Source: Bacteroidaceae bacterium (lineage in GTDB: Bacteria > Bacteroidota > Bacteroidia > Bacteroidales > Bacteroidaceae). From it: a stretch of 35,489 nt of DNA. The notes beneath the pieces are model-generated. The model saw only the letters and a list, made by a program, of their open reading frames with translations, was not told the origin of the DNA and did no database searches. Shown in pieces: positions 16,421-26,135 of this stretch. The first letter of the stretch is position 1; each line of letters begins with the position of its first letter. The DNA is taken from assembly GCA_017622495.1 (NCBI GenBank), contig JAGAQY010000035.1, positions 1-35,489 on the forward strand, read 5' to 3'. The position numbers and the translations under genes were made by a program.

Positions 16421-17767
16421 ATGCAAGACCCCAAAGAAGGCTCCAAATATTTGTATATAGAGACATACGGATGCCAGATGAATGTAGCTGACAGTGAAGT
16501 AATAGCCTCAGTGATGAAGATGGCTGGCTATGAACCATGCGAAAGTCTGGACAACGCCGATGCCATACTGCTCAACACCTGCTCTATACGCGACAATGCC
16601 GAGCAAAAGATACTGCACCGACTCGATGCACTGAACGCCCTGCGCAAGAAGGGACGCAACCTCATTATAGGCGTGGTGGGATGCATGGCCGAGCGCGTGA
16701 AGGAGAACCTTATCGAAAACTATGGCGTAGACCTCGTGGCAGGCCCCGATGCATACCTCTCGCTGCCCGACCTCATCGCACAGGTAGAGGCCGGCGAGAA
16801 GGCAATGAACGTAGAGTTGTCTACCACAGAAACATACCGCGACGTCATCCCCTCGCGCATCTGTGGTAACCACATCTCGGGCTTTGTATCGATAATGCGC
16901 GGATGCAACAACTTCTGCCACTACTGCATCGTACCCTACACCCGTGGCCGAGAGCGCAGCCGCGACGTAGAGAGCATACTGGCCGAAGTAAATGACCTGG
17001 CATCAAAAGGCTACAAGGAGGTGACGCTGCTGGGACAGAATGTCAACTCATACCGTTTCGAACGCGATGGCGAGACCATCACCTTCCCCATGCTGCTGCG
17101 CATGGTGGCTGCTGCCGTGCCCCAGATGCGTGTACGCTTCACCACATCGCACCCCAAGGACATGAGCGACGAGACCCTACAGGCCATTGCCGAAGTACCC
17201 AATATATGCAAGCACATACACCTACCTGTGCAGAGCGGCAGCACGCGCATACTTGGATTGATGAACCGCAAGTATACCCGTGAGTGGTACCTGGAACGTG
17301 TAGCAGCTATCCGCCGCATCATCCCCGACTGTGGCCTCAGCACCGACATATTCTCGGGCTTCCACTCTGAAACGGAAGAGGACCACCAGGAGTCGCTCTC
17401 GCTGATGAAGCTGTGCGAATACGACTCGGCATTCATGTTCAAATACAGCGAGCGCCCCGGCACTTATGCCAGCCGCCACCTGCCCGACGACATCACCGAA
17501 GAGGTGAAGATACGTCGCCTCAATGAGATCATCGCCGTACAGAACGAGCTCTCGGCAGAGAGCAACCGGCGCTGCATTGGCAAGACCTACGAGGTGCTTG
17601 TAGAGGGATACTCGAAACGCTCACGCGAACAGCTGTGTGGACGTACCGAGCAGAACAAGACCGTGGTCTTCGACAAGCAAGACTACCATATAGGCGACTT
17701 CGTGATGGTGCATATCACCGATGCCAGTTCGGCTACCCTCATAGGACACCCCGTAGCTGCAGAGTAA
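16421..17767 (+). CDS. miaB: tRNA-2-methylthio-N6-dimethylallyladenosine synthase
   Basis: 448 residues, the usual MiaB length. The N-terminal UPF0004 domain has the three cluster cysteines Cys18 (TYGCQMN), Cys54 (NTCSIRD) and Cys88 (GVVGCMAE). The radical SAM motif CNNFCHYC supplies Cys162, Cys166 and Cys169, followed by IVPYTRGRERSR, which is diagnostic for MiaB. A C-terminal TRAM domain (from about residue 385) binds tRNA. The enzyme adds a methylthio group to i6A37 of tRNAs reading UNN codons, using SAM and two 4Fe-4S clusters. It has its own promoter at 16361-16395 and a strong terminator at 17800-17842, so it is monocistronic. Confidence 0.97.
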   Translation: MQDPKEGSKYLYIETYGCQMNVADSEVIASVMKMAGYEPCESLDNADAILLNTCSIRDNAEQKILHRLDALNALRKKGRNLIIGVVGCMAERVKENLIENYGVDLVAGPDAYLSLPDLIAQVEAGEKAMNVELSTTETYRDVIPSRICGNHISGFVSIMRGCNNFCHYCIVPYTRGRERSRDVESILAEVNDLASKGYKEVTLLGQNVNSYRFERDGETITFPMLLRMVAAAVPQMRVRFTTSHPKDMSDETLQAIAEVPNICKHIHLPVQSGSTRILGLMNRKYTREWYLERVAAIRRIIPDCGLSTDIFSGFHSETEEDHQESLSLMKLCEYDSAFMFKYSERPGTYASRHLPDDITEEVKIRRLNEIIAVQNELSAESNRRCIGKTYEVLVEGYSKRSREQLCGRTEQNKTVVFDKQDYHIGDFVMVHITDASSATLIGHPVAAE

Positions 17768-17799
17768 ACCTACGACATGCTTCGTTGACCGATGATAAC

Positions 17800-17842
17800 G
17801 TCTGCTTGCAGAGGCAGCAATGCTTTTGCAAGCAGACTTTTT
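17800..17842 (+). terminator. Intrinsic terminator of miaB
   Basis: An 11-bp perfect stem (GTCTGCTTGCA with its complement) and a 16-base loop are followed directly by a T-run. It lies 33 bases after the miaB stop. Confidence 0.85.
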
Positions 17843-17885
17843 ATTAAAAGTCCTTAAAGATTAGGGATAATTGCCCTTTTTTGCT

Positions 17886-17893
17886 TACTTTTG
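17886..17893 (+). promoter_or_regulatory. -7 box (TACTTTTG) upstream of ftsX
   Basis: TACTTTTG fits TAnnTTTG exactly and is followed by GTGCC, as in many Bacteroidetes promoters; ftsX starts 67 bases later. No convincing -33 TTTG is seen. Confidence 0.45.
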
Positions 17894-17960
17894 TGCCGAT
17901 TTTGGGTGGAGTGTGCCTACACACGACTCGCCAAGTCGTGCTCATCATAAAGCATCTGCT

Positions 17961-18830
17961 ATGAAACAAACGAAAAAAAGGACCATAGATATACAATTCG
18001 TCACAGCATGTATCAGCACTTCGCTCGTACTGCTGCTGCTGGGTGCCGTCGTACTGGTAGTGCTCTCGGCCAACAGCCTCTCTGAGCACGTGCGCGAGAA
18101 CCTCGAACTTTCGCTGCTCCTCAACGATAATGCCGAGAAAACAGGCGTAGACCATATCGTGCGCCATGTAGAAGCACAACACTACACAAAAGAGGTGCGC
18201 TACATATCCAAAGAAGACATCCTGACCGAGCAGACTGCATCGTTGGGCCTCGACCCCACCGAATTCTTAGGATACAATCCCTATACGGCATCCATAGAGA
18301 TAAAGCTCAAGGCCGACTATGCCAATACAGACAGCATCATGCTCATCAAGAACCGCCTGATGCGCTATACACAGATACGCGAGATATCCTATCCCAGCGA
18401 ACTGATGGACAATGTGAATGAGAACATACGCAAGATCAGCGTGCTGCTGCTGGCACTGGCATTAGCCCTCTCGCTCATCTCCTTTGCCCTCATCAACAAT
18501 ACCATCAAGCTCACCATCTACTCGCAGCGCTTCCTACTGCATACGATGAAGCTCGTAGGCGCCAGTTGGGGATTCATACGACGTCCCTTCCTCAAGCGCA
18601 ACCTGGGCATAGGCATCACCTCGGGCATCCTAGCCAATGGTATGATAGCATGTGCCATATACCTGCTGCTGCGCTACGAGCCTCAAATGGCACATATACT
18701 CACGATCCCCACACTCATTATCGTGGGCGTCAGTGTGATGACATTCGGCATCATCATCACCCTGCTGTGTGCTTATATCTCCATCAATCGGTTCCTCAAG
18801 ATGAAGGCCGGTGACCTATATTATATATAA
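17961..18830 (+). CDS. ftsX: Cell division protein FtsX
   Basis: 289 residues from the ATG at 17961. The frame is open further upstream, but the upstream part spans the -7 box and reads poorly, so MKQTKKRTID is preferred. The topology is classical: membrane segment at about 14-36, a periplasmic domain (about 37-155) with VRYISKEDILTEQ typical of FtsX, then three C-terminal membrane segments with HTMKLVGASWGFIRRPFL, the FtsX motif. With FtsE, FtsX controls septal peptidoglycan hydrolases during division; ftsE is not in this window, as is common in Bacteroidetes. It leads the co-oriented set ftsX - DUF3098 - uppP - truB - queA, an order I recognise from Bacteroidales genomes. Confidence 0.93.
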   Translation: MKQTKKRTIDIQFVTACISTSLVLLLLGAVVLVVLSANSLSEHVRENLELSLLLNDNAEKTGVDHIVRHVEAQHYTKEVRYISKEDILTEQTASLGLDPTEFLGYNPYTASIEIKLKADYANTDSIMLIKNRLMRYTQIREISYPSELMDNVNENIRKISVLLLALALALSLISFALINNTIKLTIYSQRFLLHTMKLVGASWGFIRRPFLKRNLGIGITSGILANGMIACAIYLLLRYEPQMAHILTIPTLIIVGVSVMTFGIIITLLCAYISINRFLKMKAGDLYYI

Positions 18831-18898
18831 TATATACAGGACTACCCCACGAAAGTATCATCCGTAATGAAATATAAAGAATAATAGAAAACAGCGTT

Positions 18899-19150
18899 AT
18901 GAAACAGAAATTAGCTCTTTCAAAAATCAACTTCATCCTAATAGCCATTGGTGCTGTCATCATCATTGCAGGATTGTTGCTGATGACAGGTCCCAGCTCT
19001 ACAGAAACCCACTTCGAGCCCGACATCTTCAGTACACGCCGTATCGTGGTGGCTCCGCTCGTATGCTTTGTGGGATTCATTTTTATGATTGTTGCCATCA
19101 TGTACCGCAAGAAAGAGAGTAGCGACGAAGAAAGAGTAAACAACCTGTAA
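18899..19150 (+). CDS. DUF3098 family two-segment membrane protein
   Basis: 83 residues with two predicted membrane helices (about 11-30 and 49-69) joined by a short loop containing [15 protein letters not shown], which is the family's most conserved part. It lies between ftsX and uppP, its usual place in Bacteroidetes. The stop is 10 bases before the uppP start, which indicates co-transcription. Function unknown; a link with envelope growth is inferred from the constant neighbourhood with ftsX and uppP. Confidence 0.85.
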   Translation: MKQKLALSKINFILIAIGAVIIIAGLLLMTGPSSTETHFEPDIFSTRRIVVAPLVCFVGFIFMIVAIMYRKKESSDEERVNNL

Positions 19151-19160
19151 GGCTGTATCT

Positions 19161-20006
19161 ATGAGCATATTCGAAACTATTATCATAGCCATAGTTGAGG
19201 GACTTACAGAGTTTCTTCCCGTATCGTCAACCGGGCACATGATTATTGCCCAGAACCTCATGGGGGTAGAAAGCACCCATTTCGTCAAGGCCTTCACCTT
19301 CATCATCCAGTTTGGTGCCATCCTCTCTGTGCTGGTATTGTATTGGAAACGATTCTTCCAGCTCAACCATACACCAGTACCCGAGGGCACCTCTATGGTG
19401 AAGCGCCTGCTACACAAGTATGACTTCTATTGGAAACTCTTCATCGCCTTCATTCCCGCGGCCGTATTTGGACTGCTCTGCAGCGATGCCATAGACGCCA
19501 TGCTCGAGCGCGTAGAGGTGGTAGCCGTGATGCTCATTCTCGGAGGCATATTCATGATCTTCTGCGACAGGATTTTCAACAAAGGCAGTGAGACTACCGA
19601 GCTCACCGAGCGCAGAGCCCTCATGGTAGGTCTCTTCCAGTGCATATCCATGATTCCAGGTGTGTCACGCTCGATGGCTACCATCGTAGGTGGTATGTCG
19701 CAGCGCATGACCCGTAAGGCAGCGGCCGAGTTTTCATTCTTCCTCGCTGTACCCACCATGCTTGCTGCTACCGTATATAAGCTTTACGACCTGGTTAAGG
19801 AGGGGGGCATGGAGATTATCACCGACAATCTGACGACACTCCTCATAGGCAATGCCGTGGCATTCATCGTGGCACTGCTGGCCATCAAGTTTTTTATCAA
19901 TTTTGTCACGAAGCACGGCTTCAAGGCATTCGGCTGGTACCGCATCATCGTGGGTGCACTTATCCTGGCATTACTCTTTACCGGACATAATCTAACTATA
20001 GCCTGA
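19161..20006 (+). CDS. uppP: Undecaprenyl-diphosphatase UppP (BacA)
   Basis: 281 residues, an integral membrane protein with about eight helices. Both signature regions are present: [16 protein letters not shown] (residues 13-28, with Glu17 and His26) and PGVSRSM (166-172, with Arg170). The enzyme dephosphorylates undecaprenyl diphosphate to the monophosphate, recycling the carrier lipid for peptidoglycan and surface polysaccharide; it also gives bacitracin tolerance. The stop overlaps the truB ATG by one base (TGATG), so translation is probably coupled. Confidence 0.97.
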   Translation: MSIFETIIIAIVEGLTEFLPVSSTGHMIIAQNLMGVESTHFVKAFTFIIQFGAILSVLVLYWKRFFQLNHTPVPEGTSMVKRLLHKYDFYWKLFIAFIPAAVFGLLCSDAIDAMLERVEVVAVMLILGGIFMIFCDRIFNKGSETTELTERRALMVGLFQCISMIPGVSRSMATIVGGMSQRMTRKAAAEFSFFLAVPTMLAATVYKLYDLVKEGGMEIITDNLTTLLIGNAVAFIVALLAIKFFINFVTKHGFKAFGWYRIIVGALILALLFTGHNLTIA

Positions 20007-20710
20007 TGGACTTCAAAGCTGGAGAAATAATCTGTATCAACAAGCCCTATACGTGGACTTCATTTGCCGTAGTCAACAAGGTGCGCTACCTACTATGCCG
20101 CAAGATGGGTGTCAAGAAACTCAAGGTAGGCCATACCGGCACTCTCGACCCCCTTGCTACAGGCGTCATGATACTCTGCACGGGTAAGGCCACGAAACGT
20201 ATCGAGGAGTTCCAATACCAGACCAAAGAGTATATAGCCCATATCCGACTGGGAGCTACCACTCCCTCGTACGATCTGGAGAAGCCTATCGATGCCACCT
20301 ATCCCACCGAGCATATCACCCACCAGTTGGTAGAGGATACACTCACCCGCTTCATCGGTACCATAGAGCAGGTACCTCCCTCATTCTCGGCTTGTATGGT
20401 CGACGGTAAGCGTGCCTACGAACTGGCACGCAAGGGCGAGGAGGTACAGCTCAAAGCCAAGACACTGGTCATCGACGAGATAGAACTTCTCGAATGTAAC
20501 CTGCCCGACATTGTGATACGTGTAGTATGCAGCAAAGGCACCTATATACGCGCCTTGGCACGCGATATCGGCGAGGCGCTACAGAGCGGTGCCCACCTCA
20601 CAGGCCTGGAACGTACCCGTGTGGGCGACACCACACTGGATCAGTGCATGGACATCGACGAGTTCACCACATGGCTCGAGACAGTGCAGCTGACCGAGGC
20701 TGCCGAGTAG
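20006..20710 (+). CDS. truB: tRNA pseudouridine-55 synthase TruB
   Basis: 234 residues. The catalytic motif GHTGTLDPLATG (42-53) carries the nucleophile Asp48. KRAYELAR (about 134-141) and CSKGTYIRALARDIG (about 175-189) are further TruB motifs. It makes pseudouridine 55 in the T-loop of tRNAs. The family often has a C-terminal PUA domain; here the protein ends soon after the catalytic domain, as in the short TruB proteins of Bacteroidetes. Coupled to uppP by a one-base overlap and followed by queA after 48 bases. Confidence 0.97.
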   Translation: MDFKAGEIICINKPYTWTSFAVVNKVRYLLCRKMGVKKLKVGHTGTLDPLATGVMILCTGKATKRIEEFQYQTKEYIAHIRLGATTPSYDLEKPIDATYPTEHITHQLVEDTLTRFIGTIEQVPPSFSACMVDGKRAYELARKGEEVQLKAKTLVIDEIELLECNLPDIVIRVVCSKGTYIRALARDIGEALQSGAHLTGLERTRVGDTTLDQCMDIDEFTTWLETVQLTEAAE

Positions 20711-20758
20711 CACTCCCCTTCATAGAAACGAATAATAATAACAGCAAATATACATAAC

Positions 20759-21811
20759 ATGAAACTGTCACAATTCAAATTCAAGCTTCCCGAAGAGCGC
20801 ATCGCACTGGAGCCCACCTTCCATCGCGACGATTCGAAACTTATGGTTGTACACAAGAAGACCGGCGAGATCGAACACCGCCAATTCAAGAATGTCCTCG
20901 ACTACTTCGATGAGGGTGACGCCTTCCTATTCAACGACACCCGTGTGTTCCCCGCACGCCTCTTTGGCAATAAGGAGAAGACCGGTGCGCGCATCGAGGT
21001 ATTCTTGCTGCGCGAACTCAATGAGGAGTTCCGTCTGTGGGACGTGCTTGTAGATCCTGCCCGTAAGATACGTATCGGCAACAAGCTCTACTTTGGTGAA
21101 GACAATGCCATGGTAGCCGAGGTTATCGACAACACCACATCACGTGGCCGCACCCTACGCTTCCTGTACGATGGCCCGCACGATGAGTTCAAGGAGGCAC
21201 TCTATGCACTTGGCGTAGCTCCGCTCCCCCAATATATCAACCGCGAGGCCAACGAGGAGGACCACACACGATTCCAGACCATCTACGCCAAGAACGAGGG
21301 AGCCGTGACAGCGCCAGCAGCTGGTCTGCACTTCAGCCGCGAACTGATGAAGCGTATGGAAATCAAGGGTGTAGAGGCAGCCTATGTGACTATGCATATC
21401 GGCCAGGGCAACTTCCGCGAGATTGATGTAGAAGACCTCACCAAGCACAAGACCGACTCAGAGCAGATGTTTGTTGAGCGCGAGGCTACAGAGATTGTCA
21501 ACCGCGCCAAGGATACCGACCATAAGGTATGCGCCATCGGCACCTCTGTGATGCGTGTGCTCGAGACAGCCGTAGGCGCTGATGGACGCCTCAAGGAGTA
21601 CGAGGGGTGGACCAACAAGTTCATCTTCCCTCCCTACGATTTCCAATTTGCCGACAGCTTGATCACCAACTTCCACCTGCCCTACTCCACCATGCTCATG
21701 GTAACTGCCGCTTTTGGAGGATATGACCTGGTCATGCACGCATACGATGTGGCATTGGAGAATGACTATCGCTTTGGTGCTTATGGCGATGCCATGCTCA
21801 TCATAGACTAA
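20759..21811 (+). CDS. queA: S-adenosylmethionine:tRNA ribosyltransferase-isomerase
   Basis: 350 residues, the standard length of QueA. It begins with [19 protein letters not shown] and contains [56 protein letters not shown]-type [15 protein letters not shown], and the ending [12 protein letters not shown], all characteristic. The enzyme transfers and rearranges the ribosyl group of SAM onto preQ1-modified tRNA to give epoxyqueuosine. The next pathway enzyme, QueG, is encoded 1.5 kb downstream on the same strand. Last gene of the ftsX-led run before folK. Confidence 0.97.
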   Translation: MKLSQFKFKLPEERIALEPTFHRDDSKLMVVHKKTGEIEHRQFKNVLDYFDEGDAFLFNDTRVFPARLFGNKEKTGARIEVFLLRELNEEFRLWDVLVDPARKIRIGNKLYFGEDNAMVAEVIDNTTSRGRTLRFLYDGPHDEFKEALYALGVAPLPQYINREANEEDHTRFQTIYAKNEGAVTAPAAGLHFSRELMKRMEIKGVEAAYVTMHIGQGNFREIDVEDLTKHKTDSEQMFVEREATEIVNRAKDTDHKVCAIGTSVMRVLETAVGADGRLKEYEGWTNKFIFPPYDFQFADSLITNFHLPYSTMLMVTAAFGGYDLVMHAYDVALENDYRFGAYGDAMLIID

Positions 21812-21835
21812 CACATACCATTAACAGCAAAGGAT

Positions 21836-22294
21836 ATGATTGCATATCTGGGCTTAGGCAGCAATCTGGGGAGCGACAAGACGCAGAACATACGCCAAGC
21901 CATCCGCCTCATCAATGAGCAAGCAGGTCGCGTACTTGCTTGCTCATCCTTCATTGAGAGCACGCCATGGGGATTCTGCTCCGATAACATGTTTCTCAAT
22001 GCAGTGATTGCTATCGACACTCCTCACTCCCCACACAAATTGCTGGATATCACCCAATCCATCGAACGAGGAATGGGGCGTACACACAAAACCATTGACC
22101 AGGACTATACCGACCGCATCATAGACATCGACATATTGCTTTATGGGAACACCTGCATCAATGACAGCATACTGATCATCCCCCACCCCTTTCTGCTCAA
22201 ACGCGACTTTGTATACGCTCCTCTCCTTGAGATAGCTCCCGACATCATTTACCCAACTACAGGCACCCCTCTCGCAACACTCATTGAGGGATGA
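21836..22294 (+). CDS. folK: 2-amino-4-hydroxy-6-hydroxymethyldihydropteridine diphosphokinase
   Basis: 152 residues, the usual size of HPPK. MIAYLGLGSNLG is the N-terminal motif; WGFCSDNMFLNAVIAID and the signature DYTDRIIDIDILLYG (about 90-104, with the metal-binding Asp pair in DID) follow. It pyrophosphorylates the pterin substrate with ATP in folate synthesis. It lies 24 bases after queA and is probably in the same transcript. It converges with the SpoU methyltransferase gene, with 13 bases between the stops. Confidence 0.95.
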   Translation: MIAYLGLGSNLGSDKTQNIRQAIRLINEQAGRVLACSSFIESTPWGFCSDNMFLNAVIAIDTPHSPHKLLDITQSIERGMGRTHKTIDQDYTDRIIDIDILLYGNTCINDSILIIPHPFLLKRDFVYAPLLEIAPDIIYPTTGTPLATLIEG

Positions 22295-22307
22295 TACAGG
22301 GCAAACA

Positions 22308-23108
22308 TCACCGTTGCCGCAATTCCCAGAAGGCCACAGCAGCCGCAGCAGCCACATTGAGCGAGTCTACCCCATGAGCCATGGGGATACGCACCACATA
22401 GTCGGCCGCCGTGATAACCTCATGTGCAAGTCCATCACCCTCAGTACCCATGATAATGGCCAGCTTGGGAGTCGTCTTCAACACAGGATCGTCAATGGAG
22501 ACAGAATCATCGGTCAAGGCCATAGCGGCGGTCGCAAAACCTTCGGCATGCATCTCGCGCTCTATATCGTCAATCCACGTCCAGGGTACCAGAAATACCG
22601 ACCCCATCGACACGCGCACCGCACGGCGATTGAGAGGATCGCAGGCCGTGCGAGTGAGCAGTACAGCATCGATACCCAACGCTGCTGCAGAGCGGAAAAT
22701 AGCTCCAATATTGGTCGTATCGGTCACCCCGTCGATAATCACCACGCGACGGGCATCCTTCACGATATCGGTAATGCAAGGTGCTGCCTGACGGCGCATT
22801 GCACAGAGCACACCACGTGTCAACGTATAGCCGGTGAGCGCAGCCAGCACTTCACGGCTCCCGGTGTATACCGGCATCTCGGGATGGCGTGATATGATAT
22901 CAGCGGCATCGCCCACGATATGGCGCTCTTCACAGAGCAGCGCCAATGGCGTATATCCCGCATCCAGCGCCACTCGTATCACCTTGGGACTCTCGGCAAT
23001 AAAGATACCCTGACCAGGTTCTATATCGCGGCGCAGCTGAGCCTCGGTAAGTGTGCTGAATACCTCAACACCAGGATGCGTAAGCGATGTGATACGGATA
23101 ATAGGCAT
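22308..23108 (-). CDS. TrmH/SpoU-family RNA 2'-O-methyltransferase
   Basis: 266 residues. An N-terminal substrate-binding domain (about 1-110, with GIFIAESPKVIRVALDAGY) precedes a SPOUT methylase with the three motifs: DGVTDTTNIGAIFRSAAALG (126-145), IMGTEGDGL (219-227), and IPMAHGVDSLNVAAAAAV (241-258) forming the SAM knot. Relatives methylate 2'-OH groups in 23S rRNA (RlmB-like) or tRNA; the exact site cannot be told from sequence. Transcribed leftward, opposite to its neighbours, and convergent with folK. Confidence 0.9.
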   Translation of the reverse strand: MPIIRITSLTHPGVEVFSTLTEAQLRRDIEPGQGIFIAESPKVIRVALDAGYTPLALLCEERHIVGDAADIISRHPEMPVYTGSREVLAALTGYTLTRGVLCAMRRQAAPCITDIVKDARRVVIIDGVTDTTNIGAIFRSAAALGIDAVLLTRTACDPLNRRAVRVSMGSVFLVPWTWIDDIEREMHAEGFATAAMALTDDSVSIDDPVLKTTPKLAIIMGTEGDGLAHEVITAADYVVRIPMAHGVDSLNVAAAAAVAFWELRQR

Positions 23109-23247
23109 AGCAACTACAGGTAATTTCGTATGACTGATGATACTGCAAAGCTACATTTTTACGGTGAATATCCCAAGTTTTTCGCCCAAAAGAAACTGAC
23201 CATGTTAGAAAAAACCGCCAATCGTTCGGTTTCTATGGAAAACATAC

Positions 23248-23255
23248 TATATTTG
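23248..23255 (+). promoter_or_regulatory. -7 box (TATATTTG) upstream of queG
   Basis: TATATTTG fits TAnnTTTG and is followed by CAT; a TTCGG sequence about 20 bases upstream is a poor -33. queG starts 57 bases downstream. Confidence 0.4.
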
Positions 23256-23311
23256 CATACGGAAGGACTATAACAAGATTACAAATCGGCCATCAACGAC
23301 ACTACCCACCC

Positions 23312-24253
23312 ATGAATTTGGCGCATTCCATCAAAGAGGAGGCCCTACGCCTGGGCTTTTCGGCTTGCGGCTTTGCCAAGGCAGAGCAGGCAAGCGACGA
23401 GGTGGTGTGTGTGCTCGACAACTGGACTTCCCGGGGCCACCATGCCGATATGGGATACATGGAGCGCAACCGTCACCTGCGGATCGACCCCACACTACTG
23501 GTACCGGGGTGCCGTACACTCATCGTTGTCGCACTGAACTATTACCCCAAGCATTTGCTGCCTAAGGAGAAATACCAGATTGCCTACTATGCCTACGGTA
23601 AGGACTATCACCGTGTGGTGAAGGACAAGCTCCACCAACTACTTGCCTATGTAAAAACCTGCATACCGAACACTGAAGGACGTGTATTCTGTGACACCGC
23701 ACCGCTGCTCGAACGCTACTGGGCCGTAAAGGCCGGACTGGGCACCATAGGGCGCAACCGCCAACTGATCATACCCGGTATGGGAAGCTACTTCTTCTTG
23801 GGAGTATTGGCCGTGACGGCAGAAATCAATGGCACCAAGGGTGAAAAAGCGAGCACCAATATATGCCTCGATTGCAATCGCTGCCTCAAGGCCTGCCCTA
23901 CAGGAGCACTCACTGCCGATGGCATCGACTGCAGACGCTGCCTGTCATACCTCACCATAGAGCACCGAGGCGATATCCCTGACGATATAGCTTACAAGAT
24001 GGGTCACCGCATCTATGGATGCGACGCATGCCAACAGGTGTGCCCACACAACAAAAACGCCCATTCCACCGAAGAATCGGCTTTCGACATGCCGCCCGAA
24101 GTGGCTGCAATGACTCCTGCTGACTGGCACAGCCTCACCGAAGAACGCTACAAATCACTATTTAAGGATAGCGCTATAGAAAGAGCCGGGTATCAGGGAT
24201 TACGTAGAAATATTACAGCGGTGAATGGATCACCATCAAAAGACGAAGACTAA
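23312..24253 (+). CDS. queG: Epoxyqueuosine reductase
   Basis: 313 residues. The cobalamin-binding N-terminal domain holds FCDTAPLLER with the general acid Asp128 and GLGTIGRNRQLIIP. The ferredoxin part has CLDCNRCLKACP (Cys185, 188, 191, 195) and CDACQQVCPHN (Cys237, 240, 244), with Cys207 and Cys210 in between, enough for two 4Fe-4S clusters. The enzyme reduces epoxyqueuosine to queuosine in tRNA, the step after QueA, whose gene is nearby. The C-terminal HEAT-like extension of some homologues is absent, as is usual in the shorter forms. Confidence 0.95.
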   Translation: MNLAHSIKEEALRLGFSACGFAKAEQASDEVVCVLDNWTSRGHHADMGYMERNRHLRIDPTLLVPGCRTLIVVALNYYPKHLLPKEKYQIAYYAYGKDYHRVVKDKLHQLLAYVKTCIPNTEGRVFCDTAPLLERYWAVKAGLGTIGRNRQLIIPGMGSYFFLGVLAVTAEINGTKGEKASTNICLDCNRCLKACPTGALTADGIDCRRCLSYLTIEHRGDIPDDIAYKMGHRIYGCDACQQVCPHNKNAHSTEESAFDMPPEVAAMTPADWHSLTEERYKSLFKDSAIERAGYQGLRRNITAVNGSPSKDED

Positions 24254-24289
24254 CTCAAAAAAGACTCATAACCACGCAGCGTAGCGAGA

Positions 24290-24314
24290 GCAATATATGC
24301 TTGCATAATATTGC
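24290..24314 (+). terminator. Small A/T-rich hairpin after queG
   Basis: GCAATAT-ATGC pairs with GCAT-A-ATATTGC around TT with one bulge, inside the 119-base gap between queG and the WbqC-like gene. No T-run follows, so a terminator role is uncertain. Short repeats of ATAACTC and ATAACCC follow at 24349-24370. Confidence 0.3.
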
Positions 24315-24372
24315 CGAGCAAGCAAGTGGTCTTAAATGTAAAACATTTATAACTCATAACCCATAACTCTAA

Positions 24373-25008
24373 ATGAACATACTGCTCTCCTCATCCTACC
24401 TGCCACCCATACAGTACTACACCAAGCTGGTGCAGTGTGGTAGCGGCACAGCCTACGTCGAAGCCTGCGACAACTATGTGAAGCAGACCTACCGCAACCG
24501 TTGCGTGATAGTAGACGCCAACGGACCATTGGCACTCACCATACCTACCGAGAAGACTGCCGAGGAGAAGTGCCTGATGCGCGACATACGCATCAGCGAC
24601 CATGGAAACTGGCGTCACCGACATTGGAACGCCCTCGAGGCTGCTTATAGGCATACCCCCTTTTTCCTATACTATGAAGATGATTTCCGCCCGTTCTATG
24701 AGAAGAAGCATGAGTATCTTTACGACTTCAACATGGAGCTGACCCAGCTGGTATGCAACCTTATAGGCATTGACATACACATGGAGCCTACCACAGTATA
24801 TGGTGGTGAGCAACCCTTGGTAGACCTGCGCGAGTGTATACACCCCAAACAATCGTGGCATATCGACACGGAGTTCTCCCCTGCCGAATACTATCAGGTG
24901 TTCAAAGAAAAACATGGATTTATCCCCAACATGAGTATTGTGGACCTCCTCTTCAACATGGGTCCCGAAAGTATATTGATATTGCATGAAAGTAATCGTA
25001 GACGATAA
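24373..25008 (+). CDS. WbqC-like family protein
   Basis: 211 residues. The start MNILLSSSYLPPIQYYTKL and then NYVKQTYRNRCVI, DHGNWRHRHWNALEAAYRHTPFFLYY and the ending MGPESILILHES are typical for the WbqC family (PF08889). Family members occur in O-antigen and polysaccharide clusters and are proposed to act in amino-sugar acylation or chain synthesis; a firm reaction is not known to me. Here the gene is not in a polysaccharide cluster. Its end overlaps the pdxB start by 23 bases, so the two are transcribed together. Confidence 0.85.
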   Translation: MNILLSSSYLPPIQYYTKLVQCGSGTAYVEACDNYVKQTYRNRCVIVDANGPLALTIPTEKTAEEKCLMRDIRISDHGNWRHRHWNALEAAYRHTPFFLYYEDDFRPFYEKKHEYLYDFNMELTQLVCNLIGIDIHMEPTTVYGGEQPLVDLRECIHPKQSWHIDTEFSPAEYYQVFKEKHGFIPNMSIVDLLFNMGPESILILHESNRRR

Positions 25009-26041
25009 GATTCCCTACATCCGCGAGGCACTCGCGACGATGATGGTCGATGCGGTGTATATGCCTGGCAGTGCTATTGACAATACAGCAGTGCGCGATG
25101 CCGACGCACTCATCATACGCACACGCACTCGCTGCGATGCCACGCTGCTCGAGGGAAGCCGCGTGCAGTTTATTGCCACCGCCACCATCGGATTTGACCA
25201 TATCAACACTGCATACTGTGATGCGCACGGCATACGCTGGACCAATGCACCGGGATGCAATGCAGCATCGGTAAGGCAATATGTGCAGTCGGCATTACTC
25301 CTGTTGGAGGACGAAGGTCAACTGCGCCTAAGCACGAGCACAATAGGCGTGGTAGGCGTAGGACATGTAGGCACACTCGTGGCCGATATGGCCGAGTCAT
25401 GGGGCATGCGTGTGCTGCGCTGCGACCCTCCGCGAGCCGAACGGGGCGAAGAAGGTTTCGTATCACTGGATACGATAGCCCGCGAAGCCGATGTGGTGAC
25501 ACTGCACACACCGCTCACCCGAGAGGGTAACCACCGCACATACCACCTGGCCGACGACGATTTCTTTGCTTCACTCGCGCGGAAACCCTACTTCATCAAC
25601 ACCTCGCGAGGTGAGACTACTGACACTGCCGCACTGCTGCGGGCTCTGCATCATGGGCAGATCAGGCAATGCATCATCGATGTATGGGAGCACGAGCCAC
25701 ATATCTCCCTCCCACTGCTCGAACGCTGCTATATCGGTACACCCCATATCGCCGGCTACTCTGCCGATGGCAAGGCCAATGCCACCCGTATGTCGCTCGA
25801 AGCGCTGGCCCGGCATTTCAGACTGGGCAAGGTGCCCCCCATCACGGCATTGCCTCCCACAGCATCTTCAGTACAGGCTGCCGTGCAAGCGAATACCAAG
25901 GCCGAGGCCCTGCTGCATATTTACAACCCGCATAGAGACAGCCAGGCGCTCAAGCACCACCCCGAATGCTTCGAGCAGCTACGTGGCGACTATCCCCTAC
26001 GGCGCGAAGAGACAGCGTATGAGTTAGGGGATAAGTGTTAG
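24986..26041 (+). CDS. pdxB: 4-phosphoerythronate dehydrogenase
   Basis: 351 residues from the ATG at 24986. It is a D-2-hydroxyacid dehydrogenase with an NAD-binding motif GVVGVGHVGT (121-130), Arg208 in NTSRGE, Glu237 in DVWEHEP, and His254 in PHIAGYSADGKANAT; this last form, with GYS rather than the more common G(W/A)T, is typical for PdxB. It also carries the short C-terminal dimerisation tail of PdxB (about 280-351). It oxidises 4-phosphoerythronate in the DXP-independent branch of vitamin B6 synthesis. A 19-bp hairpin follows directly after the stop. Confidence 0.93.
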   Translation: MKVIVDDKIPYIREALATMMVDAVYMPGSAIDNTAVRDADALIIRTRTRCDATLLEGSRVQFIATATIGFDHINTAYCDAHGIRWTNAPGCNAASVRQYVQSALLLLEDEGQLRLSTSTIGVVGVGHVGTLVADMAESWGMRVLRCDPPRAERGEEGFVSLDTIAREADVVTLHTPLTREGNHRTYHLADDDFFASLARKPYFINTSRGETTDTAALLRALHHGQIRQCIIDVWEHEPHISLPLLERCYIGTPHIAGYSADGKANATRMSLEALARHFRLGKVPPITALPPTASSVQAAVQANTKAEALLHIYNPHRDSQALKHHPECFEQLRGDYPLRREETAYELGDKC

Positions 26042-26043
26042 GA

Positions 26044-26085
26044 AATTTAAGGCCAGATGTTTAGCAAAACATCTGGCCTTAAATT
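26044..26085. terminator. 19-bp perfect hairpin after pdxB
   Basis: Arms AATTTAAGGCCAGATGTTT (26044-26062) and their exact complement (26067-26085) enclose AGCA. It begins two bases after the pdxB stop. It lacks a long T-run; with the second hairpin at 26104-26127 it forms a double barrier between the housekeeping block and the export locus. Confidence 0.75.
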
Positions 26086-26103
26086 AAATGCGACTAAGAA
26101 TGC

Positions 26104-26135
26104 GTGCCTTTTGTTTATAAAAGGCACATTTTTTA
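26104..26135 (+). terminator. Intrinsic terminator with T-run
   Basis: GTGCCTTTT pairs with AAAAGGCAC (9 bp, 6-base loop) and TTTTTT follows at 26129-26134. A classic rightward terminator that backs up the hairpin just upstream. Confidence 0.8.
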